DNA of 64,000 nucleotides, from NCBI RefSeq assembly GCF_002847305.1, contig NZ_CP025408.1:3695887-3759886 (forward strand). The letters run 5' to 3'. Position numbers and translations under genes: made by a program. The notes below the pieces were generated by a model. The model saw only the letters and a program-made list of their open reading frames with translations, did no database searches and had not been told where the DNA came from. This document shows positions 39,131-48,106 of this stretch, one piece after another (the stretch's first letter is position 1; the number at the start of each line of letters is the position of its first letter). The stretch comes from Paracoccus tegillarcae (lineage in GTDB: Bacteria > Pseudomonadota > Alphaproteobacteria > Rhodobacterales > Rhodobacteraceae).

Positions 39131-39215
39131 CAAATTGATCGCTTTGGTCAGTCCCGACCCGTTCAGCGGGCCGGCCGCTGGCACCAAGGGTACGGGGCGT
39201 TCCTGATACGGGCTG

Positions 39216-40058
39216 TCAGCCAGCCGGACCTTCTTCGGGCGAATATCTCATAAACGCAAACGAACGACCATCCGGCGACCAGCAGGGCGTATTGATCGTG
39301 CCCTGCCCGCCGAACAGATCAAACAGTTTTCGCCTGTTGCCGCCATCGGGCGCCATCAACCACAGCGACACGGGCAAATCGCGGGGATGACCAAGGGTGC
39401 CGGGCGGATAAGCCAGATACAGCACATGCCGCCCATCCGGCGATGGATGCGGAAACCAATTGACGTTCTGATCGCGAAAAACCGGCGCGGCATCGCTGCC
39501 ATCGACCCGCATCCGCCAAATCTGCGCATGTCCTGTCGCGTCGGAGTTGAACCAGATGTAACCGCCAAAGGCCGAGAAATCCGGCCCGTCGTGATGCGCC
39601 AGACCTGGGGTCAGCACATGCTCATCCCCGGTCTCCATATCCAGCACCGCAATCCGAACGATTCGGTCGCCCCCGCGCGCGCAGGCATAGGTGATCAGCC
39701 GTCCATGCGCCCCGTGCCACCAACTGGGCCGGGCCAGACCCAGATCACGCGCCTCAGCCTGCCCATCGCGCGTGTCCGCGACATGGATCCCCGCGCCCTG
39801 ATCGTTATGGCAGGAAAAGACGATGCGCCCATCAGGCAGAAACCCGTGATCGTTATTGCAGCGATCCAGACCGCCGATATCGACCGGGCGCAGGTCAGGC
39901 ATCATCTGATCGACACGCCACAAGCGGCCCTCGCCATTCACCATCAGCCAATCGTCCGGGTGCCAGTTCGGCGCCTCGATCAGCCGCGGGGTCCGCAGCA
40001 TAACCCGTGTCTCGCCGCTGGCAAGGTCGCATATCTCAAGGGATGATCGCCAGTTCAT
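39216..40058 (-). CDS. TolB-like beta-propeller protein
   Basis: A 280-residue protein of WD40-like (PD40) repeats: GHAQIWRMRVDGSDAAP, PHPSPDGRHVLYLAYPPG, SLWLMAPDGGNRRKLFDL and WSPDGRSFAFMRY. It has no signal peptide, so it is a cytosolic propeller and not TolB itself. Such proteins often bind oligosaccharides or protein partners; the role is unknown. No Tol-Pal genes are nearby. Confidence 0.8.
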   Translation of the reverse strand: MNWRSSLEICDLASGETRVMLRTPRLIEAPNWHPDDWLMVNGEGRLWRVDQMMPDLRPVDIGGLDRCNNDHGFLPDGRIVFSCHNDQGAGIHVADTRDGQAEARDLGLARPSWWHGAHGRLITYACARGGDRIVRIAVLDMETGDEHVLTPGLAHHDGPDFSAFGGYIWFNSDATGHAQIWRMRVDGSDAAPVFRDQNVNWFPHPSPDGRHVLYLAYPPGTLGHPRDLPVSLWLMAPDGGNRRKLFDLFGGQGTINTPCWSPDGRSFAFMRYSPEEGPAG

Positions 40059-40122
40059 CGCGCGTCTCCGGGGGCGTCATGCCCGCATGATCCGTCGCAG
40101 GCAAAGAATAGGCAAGCCAAAG

Positions 40123-40151
40123 CAAAACGGCCCCGCCCAAAGGGCGAGGCC
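40123..40151 (-). terminator. Rho-independent terminator after sat-cysC
   Basis: Read on the minus strand, GGCCTCGCCC-TTT-GGGCGGGGCC forms a ten-pair stem with one G-T wobble and a three-base loop, followed by GTTTTG. It lies 28 bases past the stop of the Sat-CysC gene. Confidence 0.85.
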
Positions 40152-40179
40152 GCAATTTATATCCGCAAAAATCGGACGA

Positions 40180-41889
40180 TCACTTCAGACCGATCAGACC
40201 CATATTTTCCAGCGTCAGCAAAACCTGATGGGCGGCGTTGTCGACGTCGATCGAGGTGGTGTCGACGCGCAGTTCCGGCTTTGCGGGTTCTTCGTAGGGG
40301 TCCGAGATCCCGGTGAATTCCTTGATCTTGCCCTCACGCGCCAGCTTGTAAAGGCCCTTGCGGTCGCGGCGCTCGCATTCTTCGACCGGGGTCGAGATAT
40401 GCACCTCGGCGAAGGCACCGTATTGTTCGATCATCTCGCGCACCGCGCGGCGGGTCGCGGTATAGGGCGCAATGGGTGCGCAGATCGCGATACCGCCATT
40501 CTTGGTGATTTCCGACGCAACATAGCCGATGCGCTTGATGTTGATGTCGCGGTGTTCCTTGGAAAAGCCCAGTTCGGAAGAGAGGTGCTTGCGCACCACG
40601 TCACCGTCCAGCAGCGTCACCGGGCGGCCACCCATTTCCATCAGCTTGACCATCAGCGCGTTGGCCACCGTCGATTTGCCCGATCCGGACAATCCGGTGA
40701 AGAAGACGGTAAAGCCCTGATTGGCCCGCGGCGGCGAGTTGCGGCGCAATTCGCGCACGACCTCGGGGAAGCTGAACCATTCGGGAATGTCCAGACCTTC
40801 GCGCAGGCGGCGACGCAGTTCGGTGCCGCTGATATTCAGAACGGTCACGCCCTCTTCGATTTCATCCGCCGGTTCGTATTGGGCGCGCTCTTGCACATAG
40901 ACCATGTGCTTGAAGTCGACCATTTTGACGCCGATCTCGTCCTCATACTTCCGGAACAGTTCCTGCGCCTCATAGGGCCCATAGAAATCCTCGCCGGCGC
41001 TGTTCTTGCCGGGGCCGGCATGGTCGCGGCCAACGATGAAGTGGGTCACACCGTGGTTGCGGCGGATCAACCCGTGCCACACGGCCTCGCGCGGGCCGGC
41101 CATGCGCATGGCCAGGTTCAGCAGCGACAGGCTGGTGGTGGCGGCCGGATATTTGTCCAGAACCGCCTCATAGCAGCGAACGCGGGTAAAATGGTCCACA
41201 TCGCCCGGCTTGGTCATGCCGACGACGGGATGGATCAGCAGGTTGGCCTGCGCCTCACGCGCGGCGCGGAAGGTCAGTTCCTGATGCGCGCGGTGCAGCG
41301 GGTTGCGCGTCTGGAAGGCCACGATCTTGCGCCAGCCCAATTTCTTGAAATGCGCGCGCAATTCGTTGGGCGTGTCGCGACGACCGCGGAAATCGTAATG
41401 CATCGGCTTCTGCAGGCCCTTGACCGGACCGCCCAGATAGACTGGGCCAGCGCTGTTGTGCAGATAATTCACCGCAGGATGGGCCACGTCATCAGCACCA
41501 AAGACCTTTTCGGCCTCCAGCGATTTGTTCGGCACCCATTTGTCGGTGACCGACATGATCGCCAGGATCACGCCTTCCTGATCGCGCAGGGCGATATCGG
41601 TGCCGGGCTCCAGCCCTTCGGCGAATTTCTCGGACACATCCAGATTGATCGGCATTGGCCAGAGGCTGCCATCGGCAAGGCGCATCTCGTTTACGACGCC
41701 GTCGTAATCTTTCTCGGTCAGGAAACCTTTCAGCGGATTGAATCCGCCATTCATCAGCAGTTCCAGATCGCAGATCTGGCGGGGTGTCAGGTCCCAGCTA
41801 AGCATTGCGCCTGCTTCGTCCTTGAGGGCGGCGGCGGCATCGGCAGAGACATAAAGTTCGGGAATCGCGGTCTGATTGGCTACGGTCAT
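40180..41889 (-). CDS. Bifunctional sulfate adenylyltransferase/adenylylsulfate kinase
   Basis: A 569-residue fusion. The N-terminal ATP sulfurylase (residues about 1-380) has [11 protein letters not shown] near 190 and VGRDHAGPG near 287. The C-terminal APS kinase (from about 390) has the P-loop [25 protein letters not shown] and ICAPIAPY. Together they turn sulfate and two ATP into PAPS for assimilation. This homo-oligomeric Sat fusion is unrelated to CysN/CysC. No cysH or cysJI is adjacent. It ends with a clear terminator. Confidence 0.96.
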   Translation of the reverse strand: MTVANQTAIPELYVSADAAAALKDEAGAMLSWDLTPRQICDLELLMNGGFNPLKGFLTEKDYDGVVNEMRLADGSLWPMPINLDVSEKFAEGLEPGTDIALRDQEGVILAIMSVTDKWVPNKSLEAEKVFGADDVAHPAVNYLHNSAGPVYLGGPVKGLQKPMHYDFRGRRDTPNELRAHFKKLGWRKIVAFQTRNPLHRAHQELTFRAAREAQANLLIHPVVGMTKPGDVDHFTRVRCYEAVLDKYPAATTSLSLLNLAMRMAGPREAVWHGLIRRNHGVTHFIVGRDHAGPGKNSAGEDFYGPYEAQELFRKYEDEIGVKMVDFKHMVYVQERAQYEPADEIEEGVTVLNISGTELRRRLREGLDIPEWFSFPEVVRELRRNSPPRANQGFTVFFTGLSGSGKSTVANALMVKLMEMGGRPVTLLDGDVVRKHLSSELGFSKEHRDINIKRIGYVASEITKNGGIAICAPIAPYTATRRAVREMIEQYGAFAEVHISTPVEECERRDRKGLYKLAREGKIKEFTGISDPYEEPAKPELRVDTTSIDVDNAAHQVLLTLENMGLIGLK

Positions 41890-41975
41890 CTATTGGCTCG
41901 GATAAACTCGGGGAACAAATTCGCGCTGAAAGCGGCGCGGGCTTGCGCCGGCCATAGCCCTGTCCGGCGCGACAA

Positions 41976-42221
41976 TCAACCGACACGCGCGTGAATTCGC
42001 CGATCGTTGCTGCAACGCAGCAATTCCGTCGGCGCATGGCAGAGGGCCATCTGCTGACGATCGACGCTGCCCTCCGCCTCACCCTCGGCGATCGGTCGCG
42101 GCCAGGGCAGGTCATCCAGTTCCCTCTGTGTCATGCGGTGAAATTCGGGTTGATCCAGCGCGTCACGGATCGGCGAGGGCGGGGCCAGTCTTTGCAGGAT
42201 GTGGCGAATGAAATGTCTCAT
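41976..42221 (-). CDS. Small basic protein divergent from the LysR gene
   Basis: An 81-residue frame beginning MRHFIRHILQRLAPPSPIRD, followed by LDQPEFHRMTQRELDDLPWP. The HP/QP-x-x-x-x-MT-x-REL-x-DLP pattern is one I associate with short, unnamed Rhodobacteraceae proteins often encoded divergently from LysR genes. No function is known. The start codon (complement of 42219-42221) lies within an inverted repeat that could be an operator. The C-terminal half is less convincing, so the true protein may be shorter or the call wrong. Confidence 0.5.
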   Translation of the reverse strand: MRHFIRHILQRLAPPSPIRDALDQPEFHRMTQRELDDLPWPRPIAEGEAEGSVDRQQMALCHAPTELLRCSNDRRIHARVG

Positions 42222-42236
42222 AAGCTAAATATGAGA
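42216..42236. promoter_or_regulatory. Inverted repeat, candidate LysR-regulator operator
   Basis: TCTCATA-AGCTAAA-TATGAGA is a perfect seven-base dyad between two divergent genes, covering the start codon of the small gene. It is not the strict T-N11-A spacing. A second dyad, TTTAG-TTTAC-CTAAA, at 42278-42292 directly before the LysR start does fit T-N11-A. Both contain a CTAAA half-site. Confidence 0.45.
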
Positions 42237-42292
42237 GATCCCATATCCGATTAAAATTGAGATTTGGCGATCATCACTTTAGTTTACCTAAA

Positions 42293-43195
42293 ATGAACGC
42301 ATTGAATCGCATCTCTCTGTCCGGCCTGCGCGCCATCGAGGCCGCTGCCCGTCTCGGCACACTGAACGCGGCCGCCGATGAACTGGGCGTCACAGCCGGC
42401 GCGCTCAGCCAGCGCATCGCCCGGACCGAGGCGCAATTGGGCCAGCCGGTCTTTGATCGGTCGGGCCAGAGCCTGCGCCCCACCGAACTGGGCCGCGACA
42501 TCGCCGCGCGGCTGACACGCGGCATGTCGGAACTGTCGGCCGCCGTAGCACTGGCAGATCCGACGGCGGATACGACGCTGACCATCTCGGTGGCGCCGCT
42601 GTTCGCCAGCCGCTGGCTGGTCTGGCGGTTGCCGCGTTTCTCTCAGGCCCATCCCGGCATTCGTGTCCGCATCGAACCGGCAAGCCGCATGGTGAGCCCG
42701 GGCATCGACGGGATTGATATCGGATTGCGCATTGGCCAAGGCAATTGGCCTGGCCTGCGGCTGGACCGGCTGATGCCGCAACGGTTTTTCCCCGTCTGCG
42801 CACCGGCGCTGGCCGATCGGTTGCACCATGCGGATGACCTGCGCAATATCCCGGTAATCCGCGAAAACGCCCGGTTACAGGGCTGGCAGGAATGGTTGTC
42901 ACCTCATCGCATGCAGCCGGACGATCTGCCCGATGGCCCGGAACTGGCGGATGGCGGGCTGTGCCTCAACGCGGCGATCTCGGGCCAGGGTGTGTTCATG
43001 GCCTGGGCGGTGCTGGCCGCCGATGCCTTGACCGAAGGTACGCTGATCCGGCCCTTGCCGGGTGAGGCCACGAATAGCGAATATTACTGGCTGGCCACAG
43101 CGCCTGAATCGCATCGCAAGCCTGCCATTGGATGGTTTCGCACATGGCTGCGACAAGAACTGGCCGCTTCGCTGGGCAAAGGAGACGATGGCTGA
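42293..43195 (+). CDS. LysR family transcriptional regulator (GcvA-like)
   Basis: A 300-residue LysR regulator. The N-terminal helix-turn-helix is clear: LSGLRAIEAAARLGTLNAAA, DELGVTAGALSQRIARTEAQ and LGQPVFDR. The C-terminal substrate domain (FASRWLVWRLPRFSQAHPGI) matches the GcvA subgroup. It likely controls itself and the divergent small gene through the dyads between them. ATG at 42293 is chosen on family fit; no good ribosome site precedes it, and a TTG at 42257 would give a longer form. Confidence 0.92.
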   Translation: MNALNRISLSGLRAIEAAARLGTLNAAADELGVTAGALSQRIARTEAQLGQPVFDRSGQSLRPTELGRDIAARLTRGMSELSAAVALADPTADTTLTISVAPLFASRWLVWRLPRFSQAHPGIRVRIEPASRMVSPGIDGIDIGLRIGQGNWPGLRLDRLMPQRFFPVCAPALADRLHHADDLRNIPVIRENARLQGWQEWLSPHRMQPDDLPDGPELADGGLCLNAAISGQGVFMAWAVLAADALTEGTLIRPLPGEATNSEYYWLATAPESHRKPAIGWFRTWLRQELAASLGKGDDG

Positions 43196-43786
43196 TCAGT
43201 CGCCCAGCAGGACCGGCGTGGGATCATTCTCGGCGAACCGCCGCAGCACCGCAGGATAAAGCCGGTGCTCTTGTACCAGCACACGCGCGGCCAGCGTATC
43301 AGACGTATCATTGGGCAGGACCGGCACACGTGCCTGTCCCAGAACCGGGCCGGCATCCAGATCGGCGGTCACCTGATGCACACTCGCGCCAGCCTGCGCA
43401 TCGCCCGCCTCGATGGCGCGGCGATGGGTGTGCAGCCCCGGATATTTTGGCAAGAGTGAGGGATGAATATTCAGAATTCGGCCCTCAAAACGCCGCACGA
43501 AATCCGATGTCAGGATACGCATGAAACCGGCAAGGCAGATGATATCGGGCCCAGCCTCCAGCAGCGGCGGCAGCAGCGCCGCCTCGAAATCGGCGCGGCT
43601 GGCGAAATCGCGATGATCGACCGAAAACACCGGAACGCCACGCGCTGACGCCTTTGCCAATCCGCCGGCGGTGGGATCGTTCGAACCGACCAGAACGGGC
43701 CGCGCCGGGTGATCGCCAGTCATGCTGTCCAGCAGGCGCAGCATGTTCGAGCCGCCGCCAGAGATCAGAATGGCGACGCGCTTCAC
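43196..43786 (-). CDS. purN: Phosphoribosylglycinamide formyltransferase
   Basis: PurN, 196 residues, moves a formyl group from 10-formyl-THF to GAR in purine synthesis. It has [14 protein letters not shown] near the N terminus, the catalytic cluster in [20 protein letters not shown] (Asn-x-His) and [12 protein letters not shown] with the Asp. It starts with ATGA overlapping the purM stop, and ends immediately against the convergent LysR gene. Confidence 0.96.
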   Translation of the reverse strand: MKRVAILISGGGSNMLRLLDSMTGDHPARPVLVGSNDPTAGGLAKASARGVPVFSVDHRDFASRADFEAALLPPLLEAGPDIICLAGFMRILTSDFVRRFEGRILNIHPSLLPKYPGLHTHRRAIEAGDAQAGASVHQVTADLDAGPVLGQARVPVLPNDTSDTLAARVLVQEHRLYPAVLRRFAENDPTPVLLGD

Positions 43787-44829
43787 TGCAGCTTGCCGGT
43801 GTAACGCACGCCCTGTCCCGCCACGACGCGGCCAAGGCGGTGCACCTTCTCACCTTGCGCTGCCAGCAAATCGCTCAGCGCGTCTGCGCGATCTTCGGCC
43901 ACGGACAGGACCATGCCAATGCCGCTGTTGAATGTTTTCAGCATTTCGGCCTCGGCGATGCCGCCCGCCTGTTGCAGCCAGGCAAAAACCGGCGGCAGGG
44001 ACCATGCGGACAGGTCGACCTCGGCACCCAGATCCTTGGGCAGGACACGCGGCAGGTTCTCGGTGATGCCACCGCCGGTGATATGCGCCGCCGCGTGAAC
44101 GCCGCCCTCGCGGATCGCGGCCAGCACTGACGAGACATAAAGCCGTGTCGGCACCAACAGCGCCTGCCCAAGCGTGCCATCGCCAAAGGGCGACGGCGCA
44201 TCCCAGCCCAGCCCGGCGGCCTCGGCCACGCGGCGCACCAGCGAAAATCCGTTGGAATGCACCCCGTCCGAGGCTAGCCCCAGCAGTACATCGCCCTCGG
44301 CCACATTTGCAGGCAGCGCGGCACCGCGTTCCAGCGCGCCGACCGCGAAACCGGCCAGATCGAAATCGCCCTTGGCATACATGCCCGGCATTTCGGCCGT
44401 CTCGCCCCCGATCAGTGCACAGCCAGAGCCAGAGCAACCCTTTGCAATCCCCTCGATCACCCGCGCCCCCTCATCGACCGACAGCTTGCCTGTGGCGAAA
44501 TAGTCCAGGAAAAACAGCGGCTCGGCCCCTTGGCAGACCAGATCGTTGACACACATTGCCACCAGATCAACGCCGACGCCGTCCAGATGGCCCGTGTCGA
44601 TGGCGATGCGCAGCTTGGTGCCCACCCCATCGGTCGCAGCCACCAGCACCGGATCGTCGTAACCCGCCGCGCGCAGATCAAACAGCGCACCAAAGCCGCC
44701 CAGCCCATCGACCACGCCAGCCCTCTGAGTGGCAGCGGCGGCGGGCTTGATGCGATCAACCAGCGCGTTCCCGGCGTCAATATCGACGCCCGCCTCTGCA
44801 TAGGTCAGACCATTGGGTTTATCGCTCAT
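43783..44829 (-). CDS. purM: Phosphoribosylformylglycinamidine cyclo-ligase
   Basis: PurM (AIR synthase), 348 residues, closes FGAM to AIR with [23 protein letters not shown] opens it; [20 protein letters not shown] and [13 protein letters not shown] are conserved. ATG at 44829 has AAAGGGCGG upstream and is preferred over 44973. purM-purN is a standard pair. Confidence 0.97.
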   Translation of the reverse strand: MSDKPNGLTYAEAGVDIDAGNALVDRIKPAAAATQRAGVVDGLGGFGALFDLRAAGYDDPVLVAATDGVGTKLRIAIDTGHLDGVGVDLVAMCVNDLVCQGAEPLFFLDYFATGKLSVDEGARVIEGIAKGCSGSGCALIGGETAEMPGMYAKGDFDLAGFAVGALERGAALPANVAEGDVLLGLASDGVHSNGFSLVRRVAEAAGLGWDAPSPFGDGTLGQALLVPTRLYVSSVLAAIREGGVHAAAHITGGGITENLPRVLPKDLGAEVDLSAWSLPPVFAWLQQAGGIAEAEMLKTFNSGIGMVLSVAEDRADALSDLLAAQGEKVHRLGRVVAGQGVRYTGKLQ

Positions 44830-44988
44830 CTCGCCGCCCTTTCGTGGTTGGCGTCCCAATAACTGAACCCAAGGCTTGGGGCAACGGATGATCCCGCGCG
44901 ATCCATTCTGTTGTTGTCTGCAGCGCCCGATGATAGGTCTGCGCGAGTGGCAGCGTGTAAAGACTGTCCGCATATCAGGATGATCCTC

Positions 44989-45243
44989 ATGTTAAAAAGC
45001 GCGCTTTTGATCCTGGCGTCCATGTCGCCTTGCTTGCCTGCATCTGCCGAGGAATGGTCAGATTTGCCCGCTGAAATAGAGCTGATCAGTCCTGTTCTGC
45101 AATCAGTGCAGATGGGAGTGGTTGTCCCCCGCGCCATCCACGCCCAGACCTATCAGGACGGCGAGTTCAGCGTGGTCGATATATCAAGACGCGTTCATCT
45201 GGTAGGCCCGGAGGGACTTGAACCCCCAACCAAGGCGTTATGA
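44989..45243 (+). CDS. Doubtful small secreted protein frame overlapping a tRNA
   Basis: An 84-residue frame starting [20 protein letters not shown], a plausible signal peptide, after AGGATGAT. The first 70 or so residues could be a real periplasmic protein. The last part, [12 protein letters not shown], is simply the antisense of the tRNA(CAU) gene, the well-known source of this spurious tail. Either a real gene has lost its 3' end at the tRNA or the whole frame is chance. An in-frame ATG at 44911 is not supported. Confidence 0.3.
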   Translation: MLKSALLILASMSPCLPASAEEWSDLPAEIELISPVLQSVQMGVVVPRAIHAQTYQDGEFSVVDISRRVHLVGPEGLEPPTKAL

Positions 45244-45276
45244 GCGCCCTGCTCTGACCAATTGAGCTACAGGCCC
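45200..45276 (-). tRNA. tRNA with CAU anticodon (tRNA-Ile2 or elongator tRNA-Met)
   Basis: Read on the minus strand the 77-nt sequence forms a tRNA: acceptor GGGCCTG/CGGGCCT (two wobbles, including G1-U72), D-arm AGCTCAATTGGTCAGAGC, anticodon arm GGGCG-CTCATAA-CGCCT with CAU, T-arm GGGGGTTCAAGTCCCTC, and encoded CCA. The T-arm and variable-loop pattern resembles E. coli tRNA-Ile2, where C34 becomes lysidine, but elongator Met cannot be ruled out. It is not the initiator, which has a C1-A72 mismatch and GGG/CCC anticodon pairs. Confidence 0.9.
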
Positions 45277-45299
45277 CCAATGATCGCGATCTGACTAGG

Positions 45300-45334
45300 G
45301 CCTGCGGCTTGCCGGGTCAAGGCAGGCCGCAGGC
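45300..45334 (-). terminator. Hairpin after the secreted hydrolase gene
   Basis: GCCTGCGGC (45300-45308) and GCCGCAGGC (45326-45334) form a perfect nine-pair stem between the stop of the hydrolase at 45353 and the tRNA. No T tract follows on either strand, so it may be Rho-dependent or a pause or stability element. Confidence 0.4.
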
Positions 45335-45352
45335 TGCTTGGTTGCGGCCGTG

Positions 45353-46525
45353 TTATTCGGCCTCGATGAAGGCGCGGATACGTTCGCCGGCCTGCGCGAT
45401 GCCCAGCACGCCATCCAGATGGCCGCGCGTGCCCTGCAGTTCGACGATCTCGACCGGCGTGCCGTCGGATTTGATGATCGCGCCGGTTTCGCGCACCGCG
45501 TCGCCCGGAAAGACCAGATCCTCATCGGTGTGGATTAGCATGACCGGCACGTCGATATCCAGAAGGCCCTGATACAGGTTTTCGCCCGCGCCACCGGCCA
45601 CGAACAGCTGGTTGGCCTTGACCAGATAGAGAAAATGGTTGGCATCGGACAACCCGGCACGCGCGGCGCCCGCAGCGTTCAGCGCGTCCACGACAGCGAA
45701 CTCGTTGTCCCAGCCAGCAGCCGGATCGGCGCCATCCTCGGCCCAGTTTCGCCCGAAGGTTCCATTGGACCATTCCGCCGAATTCGCGTGCAGAGTCAGC
45801 GTTTTCAGCGCATCGGCCAAGCCCGCATTCGGCGGCTCGCCATCATAATAATCGCCGCCGTTCCAATTTGGATCCAGCCGGATGGGCGAGGCCCAGATAT
45901 CCAGCCAGGCGATCAGATCAGCATCGGCCCAACCCGAGGCGATCACCGGCACGACGCGATCTAGCAGATCGGGATAGCGCGCGGCCCATTCATAGCTCTG
46001 GATGCCCCCCATTGAGGCCCCCATCACCGCGTGCCATTTCGGAATCTCAAGCTGATCCATCAGCCCCTTTTGCGTTTCAACGAAATCGCCCATGGTCAGG
46101 ATCGGGAAGTCCATGCCCCATGGCTGGTCCGTCGCGGGGTTGATGCTGGCCGGTCCGGTGGTGATGACATTGGGATCATTGGCACCCAGATTGACGGGGC
46201 TGTCCACCGACACGACGAACCATTTGTCGGTGTCGATCGGCTTGCCCGAACCAATGATCGCATCCCAATAGCCAGGCGCGGCATCGCCCTCGGCATATTT
46301 TCCGGCGGCGTGGCTGCTGCCGCTGAAATAATGCGGAATCAGGATCGCATTGTCGCGCGCTTCGTTCAGCGTGCCATAGGTTTCATAGCCCAAGCGCATC
46401 TCGGGGATCGTCTCACCCCCATCGGTGACGAACTCGGTCAGCGTGAATTCCTGCTTTTCGACCAATGGCTCATATGCGGCGGCGGGCATGGCGATCACCA
46501 CACCCATAACGATTAATTTTATCAT
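45353..46525 (-). CDS. Secreted MetX-like alpha/beta hydrolase
   Basis: A 390-residue protein of the homoserine O-acetyltransferase fold, but with a signal peptide (IKLIVMGVVIAMPAAAYE). The nucleophile elbow GASMGGIQSYEW, an oxyanion-type SPVNLG region and a C-terminal His in GTRGHLDGV complete a Ser-Asp-His triad (Asp in HTDEDLVFPG). Because it is exported it is unlikely to make O-acetylhomoserine; an acyltransferase or esterase role in the periplasm is more plausible. It lies downstream of mur on the same strand. Confidence 0.82.
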   Translation of the reverse strand: MIKLIVMGVVIAMPAAAYEPLVEKQEFTLTEFVTDGGETIPEMRLGYETYGTLNEARDNAILIPHYFSGSSHAAGKYAEGDAAPGYWDAIIGSGKPIDTDKWFVVSVDSPVNLGANDPNVITTGPASINPATDQPWGMDFPILTMGDFVETQKGLMDQLEIPKWHAVMGASMGGIQSYEWAARYPDLLDRVVPVIASGWADADLIAWLDIWASPIRLDPNWNGGDYYDGEPPNAGLADALKTLTLHANSAEWSNGTFGRNWAEDGADPAAGWDNEFAVVDALNAAGAARAGLSDANHFLYLVKANQLFVAGGAGENLYQGLLDIDVPVMLIHTDEDLVFPGDAVRETGAIIKSDGTPVEIVELQGTRGHLDGVLGIAQAGERIRAFIEAE

Positions 46526-46672
46526 CTAAATCCTCCCGTACGTGTGTATCCGACGGATGGAACAGGCTGAGGAAGGATTCGTCCAGCCTTGGTGACCGAC
46601 CCGGCTTGAAGTGCCGCCACGTATAAACCGATCGACGTCGAAGATGCGCCATCGCGCGCACCGGTCAGGTGG

Positions 46673-47098
46673 TCACCGTCGCGTGCGCCTGCGCACATAC
46701 AGTTCCAGCCTGTGATGCACGATCTCATAGCCCATTTCGGCGGCGACCTCGGCCTGCAATCGTTCGATGCGGTCATTGGTGAATTCGATCACTTGCCCCG
46801 TCTCGACATCGATCATGTGGTCATGGTGCTGCTGGTCGGCGGGCTCCCACCGTGCGGGTTCGCCCTGAAATTCCAGTTTATCAATCACGCCCTGCGCCTG
46901 CAGTGTGGTCAGCGTGCGATAGACCGTTGCCAGCGAGACGCCTGCGCCTGCGGCCTCGGCCCGGCGGTGCAACTCGGCTGCGTCAGGGTGGTCGTCGCAA
47001 GCTGCCAGCACTGCCAGCAAGGCCGCGCGCTGGCGCGTGATGCGAACGCCGGCCTCTCGCAGCGCGTCTTCCAACTGTGTGGCACGGTCATTGGACAT
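46673..47098 (-). CDS. mur: Fur-family metal regulator, probably Mur
   Basis: A 141-residue Fur-superfamily repressor. The DNA-binding wing-helix contains SLATVYRTLTTLQAQGVIDK, and HHDHMIDVETGQVIEF holds the His-rich metal site but lacks the Cys pair of zinc-stabilised Fur and Zur. This, and the divergent sitABCD genes, argue for the alphaproteobacterial manganese regulator Mur. The start MSNDRATQLEDAL at 47098 fits; an upstream in-frame ATG at 47194 would run through the operators. Confidence 0.85.
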   Translation of the reverse strand: MSNDRATQLEDALREAGVRITRQRAALLAVLAACDDHPDAAELHRRAEAAGAGVSLATVYRTLTTLQAQGVIDKLEFQGEPARWEPADQQHHDHMIDVETGQVIEFTNDRIERLQAEVAAEMGYEIVHHRLELYVRRRTRR

Positions 47099-47128
47099 GT
47101 CACCTTTTTGCCCGAGAACACCGCCAGT

Positions 47129-47143
47129 TGCAACTGAGTCGCA
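47129..47143. promoter_or_regulatory. Mur/Fur-type box 1
   Basis: TGCAACTGAGTCGCA is an imperfect 6-3-6 dyad (one mismatched pair) of the TGC...GCA class bound by Mur. It lies just upstream of the predicted sitA -35 and 31 bases before the mur start, so it could serve both genes. Confidence 0.65.
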
Positions 47144-47147
47144 ACTA

Positions 47148-47176
47148 TTGACAGTTGCGAACGATTCGCAGATACC
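47148..47176 (+). promoter_or_regulatory. Predicted sitA promoter
   Basis: A perfect TTGACA -35 (47148-47153), a 17-base spacer, and GATACC -10 (47171-47176). The spacer is itself a Mur box. The start site would fall near 47183, only a few bases before the sitA ATG, so the message would be nearly leaderless. Confidence 0.55.
47156..47170. promoter_or_regulatory. Mur/Fur-type box 2 inside the sitA promoter
   Basis: TGCGAA-CGA-TTCGCA is a perfect 6-3-6 inverted repeat filling the spacer between the sitA -35 and -10. Binding by Mn-loaded Mur would block RNA polymerase directly. Box 1 is centred 27 bases away. Confidence 0.75.
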
Positions 47177-47185
47177 CTGATCATC

Positions 47186-48106
47186 ATGATGCAATCTCTC
47201 GCCCGGCCCCCGTTACGTCTTGCTGCGCTGGCAGTGCTAACGCTGCTGACTGCCCTGCCCGTTCAGGCACAGGATCAAGCCCAGGATCAGCGGCTGAAGG
47301 TATCGACAAGTTTCACCATTATCGCCGACATGGCCCGCAACGTCGCAGGCGACGTGGCAGATGTAGAGGCGATCACCCGCCCCGGCGCGGATATCCACAA
47401 TTACCAGCCCACGGCGGGAGATATGATCCGGGCCTCGGATGCCGGGCTGATCCTGGTCAACGGCATGAACCTTGAGGCCTGGTTTCAGCAATTCATCGAC
47501 AAGCTGGGCGATATCCCCGTGGCGGTCGTCAGCGACGGGGTCGAGCCGATCGCCATCAGCGGCGGCAGCTATGACGGCAAGCCCAACCCCCATGCCTGGA
47601 TGGCGCTGGATAGTGCGCTGATCTATGTCGATAATATTGTCGCGGCACTGTCTACCGCCGACCCCGACAATGCCGCGACCTACCGTGCCAATGGTGACAG
47701 CTACAAGCAGCAGATCAGCGAAGCCATCGCCCCCCTGCGCGACGCCGCCAAGAACCTGCCCGACAACCACCGCTGGCTGGTGACCTCAGAGGGCGCCTTT
47801 TCCTACCTCGCCCGCGACTTCGGCCTGTCCGAGTTGTTCCTCTGGCCGATCAACGCCGATGGGCAGGGCACACCCCAACAGGTGCGCCGGGTGATCGACA
47901 CAGTACGCGACCAGGCAATCCCGGTGATCTTTTCGGAATCCACCGTCTCGGATCGCCCGGCCCGTGCTGTCGCAGGTGAAACCGGCGCACGCTATGGTGG
48001 CCAACTCTACGTCGACAGCCTGTCCGAGGCAGACGGGCCGGTGCCCACCTATCTAGAGCTATTGCGCACCACCAGCGACATCATCCTCAGCGAGTTGCAG
48101 AAATGA
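47186..48106 (+). CDS. sitA: Manganese ABC transporter substrate-binding protein
   Basis: A 306-residue cluster A-I binding protein with a signal peptide (LAALAVLTLLTALPVQAQ). Metal ligands expected for Mn/Fe types can be picked out: His in ADIHNYQPT, His in PNPHAWMAL, Glu in TSEGAFSYLARDF, and Asp in YVDSLSEADGP. Zinc-specific ZnuA would have His in the third place and a His-rich loop, which is missing. It opens the operon under Mur boxes and its stop overlaps sitBC. Confidence 0.93.
   Translation: MMQSLARPPLRLAALAVLTLLTALPVQAQDQAQDQRLKVSTSFTIIADMARNVAGDVADVEAITRPGADIHNYQPTAGDMIRASDAGLILVNGMNLEAWFQQFIDKLGDIPVAVVSDGVEPIAISGGSYDGKPNPHAWMALDSALIYVDNIVAALSTADPDNAATYRANGDSYKQQISEAIAPLRDAAKNLPDNHRWLVTSEGAFSYLARDFGLSELFLWPINADGQGTPQQVRRVIDTVRDQAIPVIFSESTVSDRPARAVAGETGARYGGQLYVDSLSEADGPVPTYLELLRTTSDIILSELQK

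Noticed and set aside
40087-41994. A long plus-strand frame of 635 codons opposite Sat-CysC
   Set aside because: It covers exactly the antisense of a highly conserved enzyme plus its flanks; no domain is recognisable.
47098-47194. A longer N terminus for the Mur regulator starting at 47194
   Set aside because: It would translate through both metal boxes and the sitA promoter; MSNDRATQ at 47098 is the conserved start.
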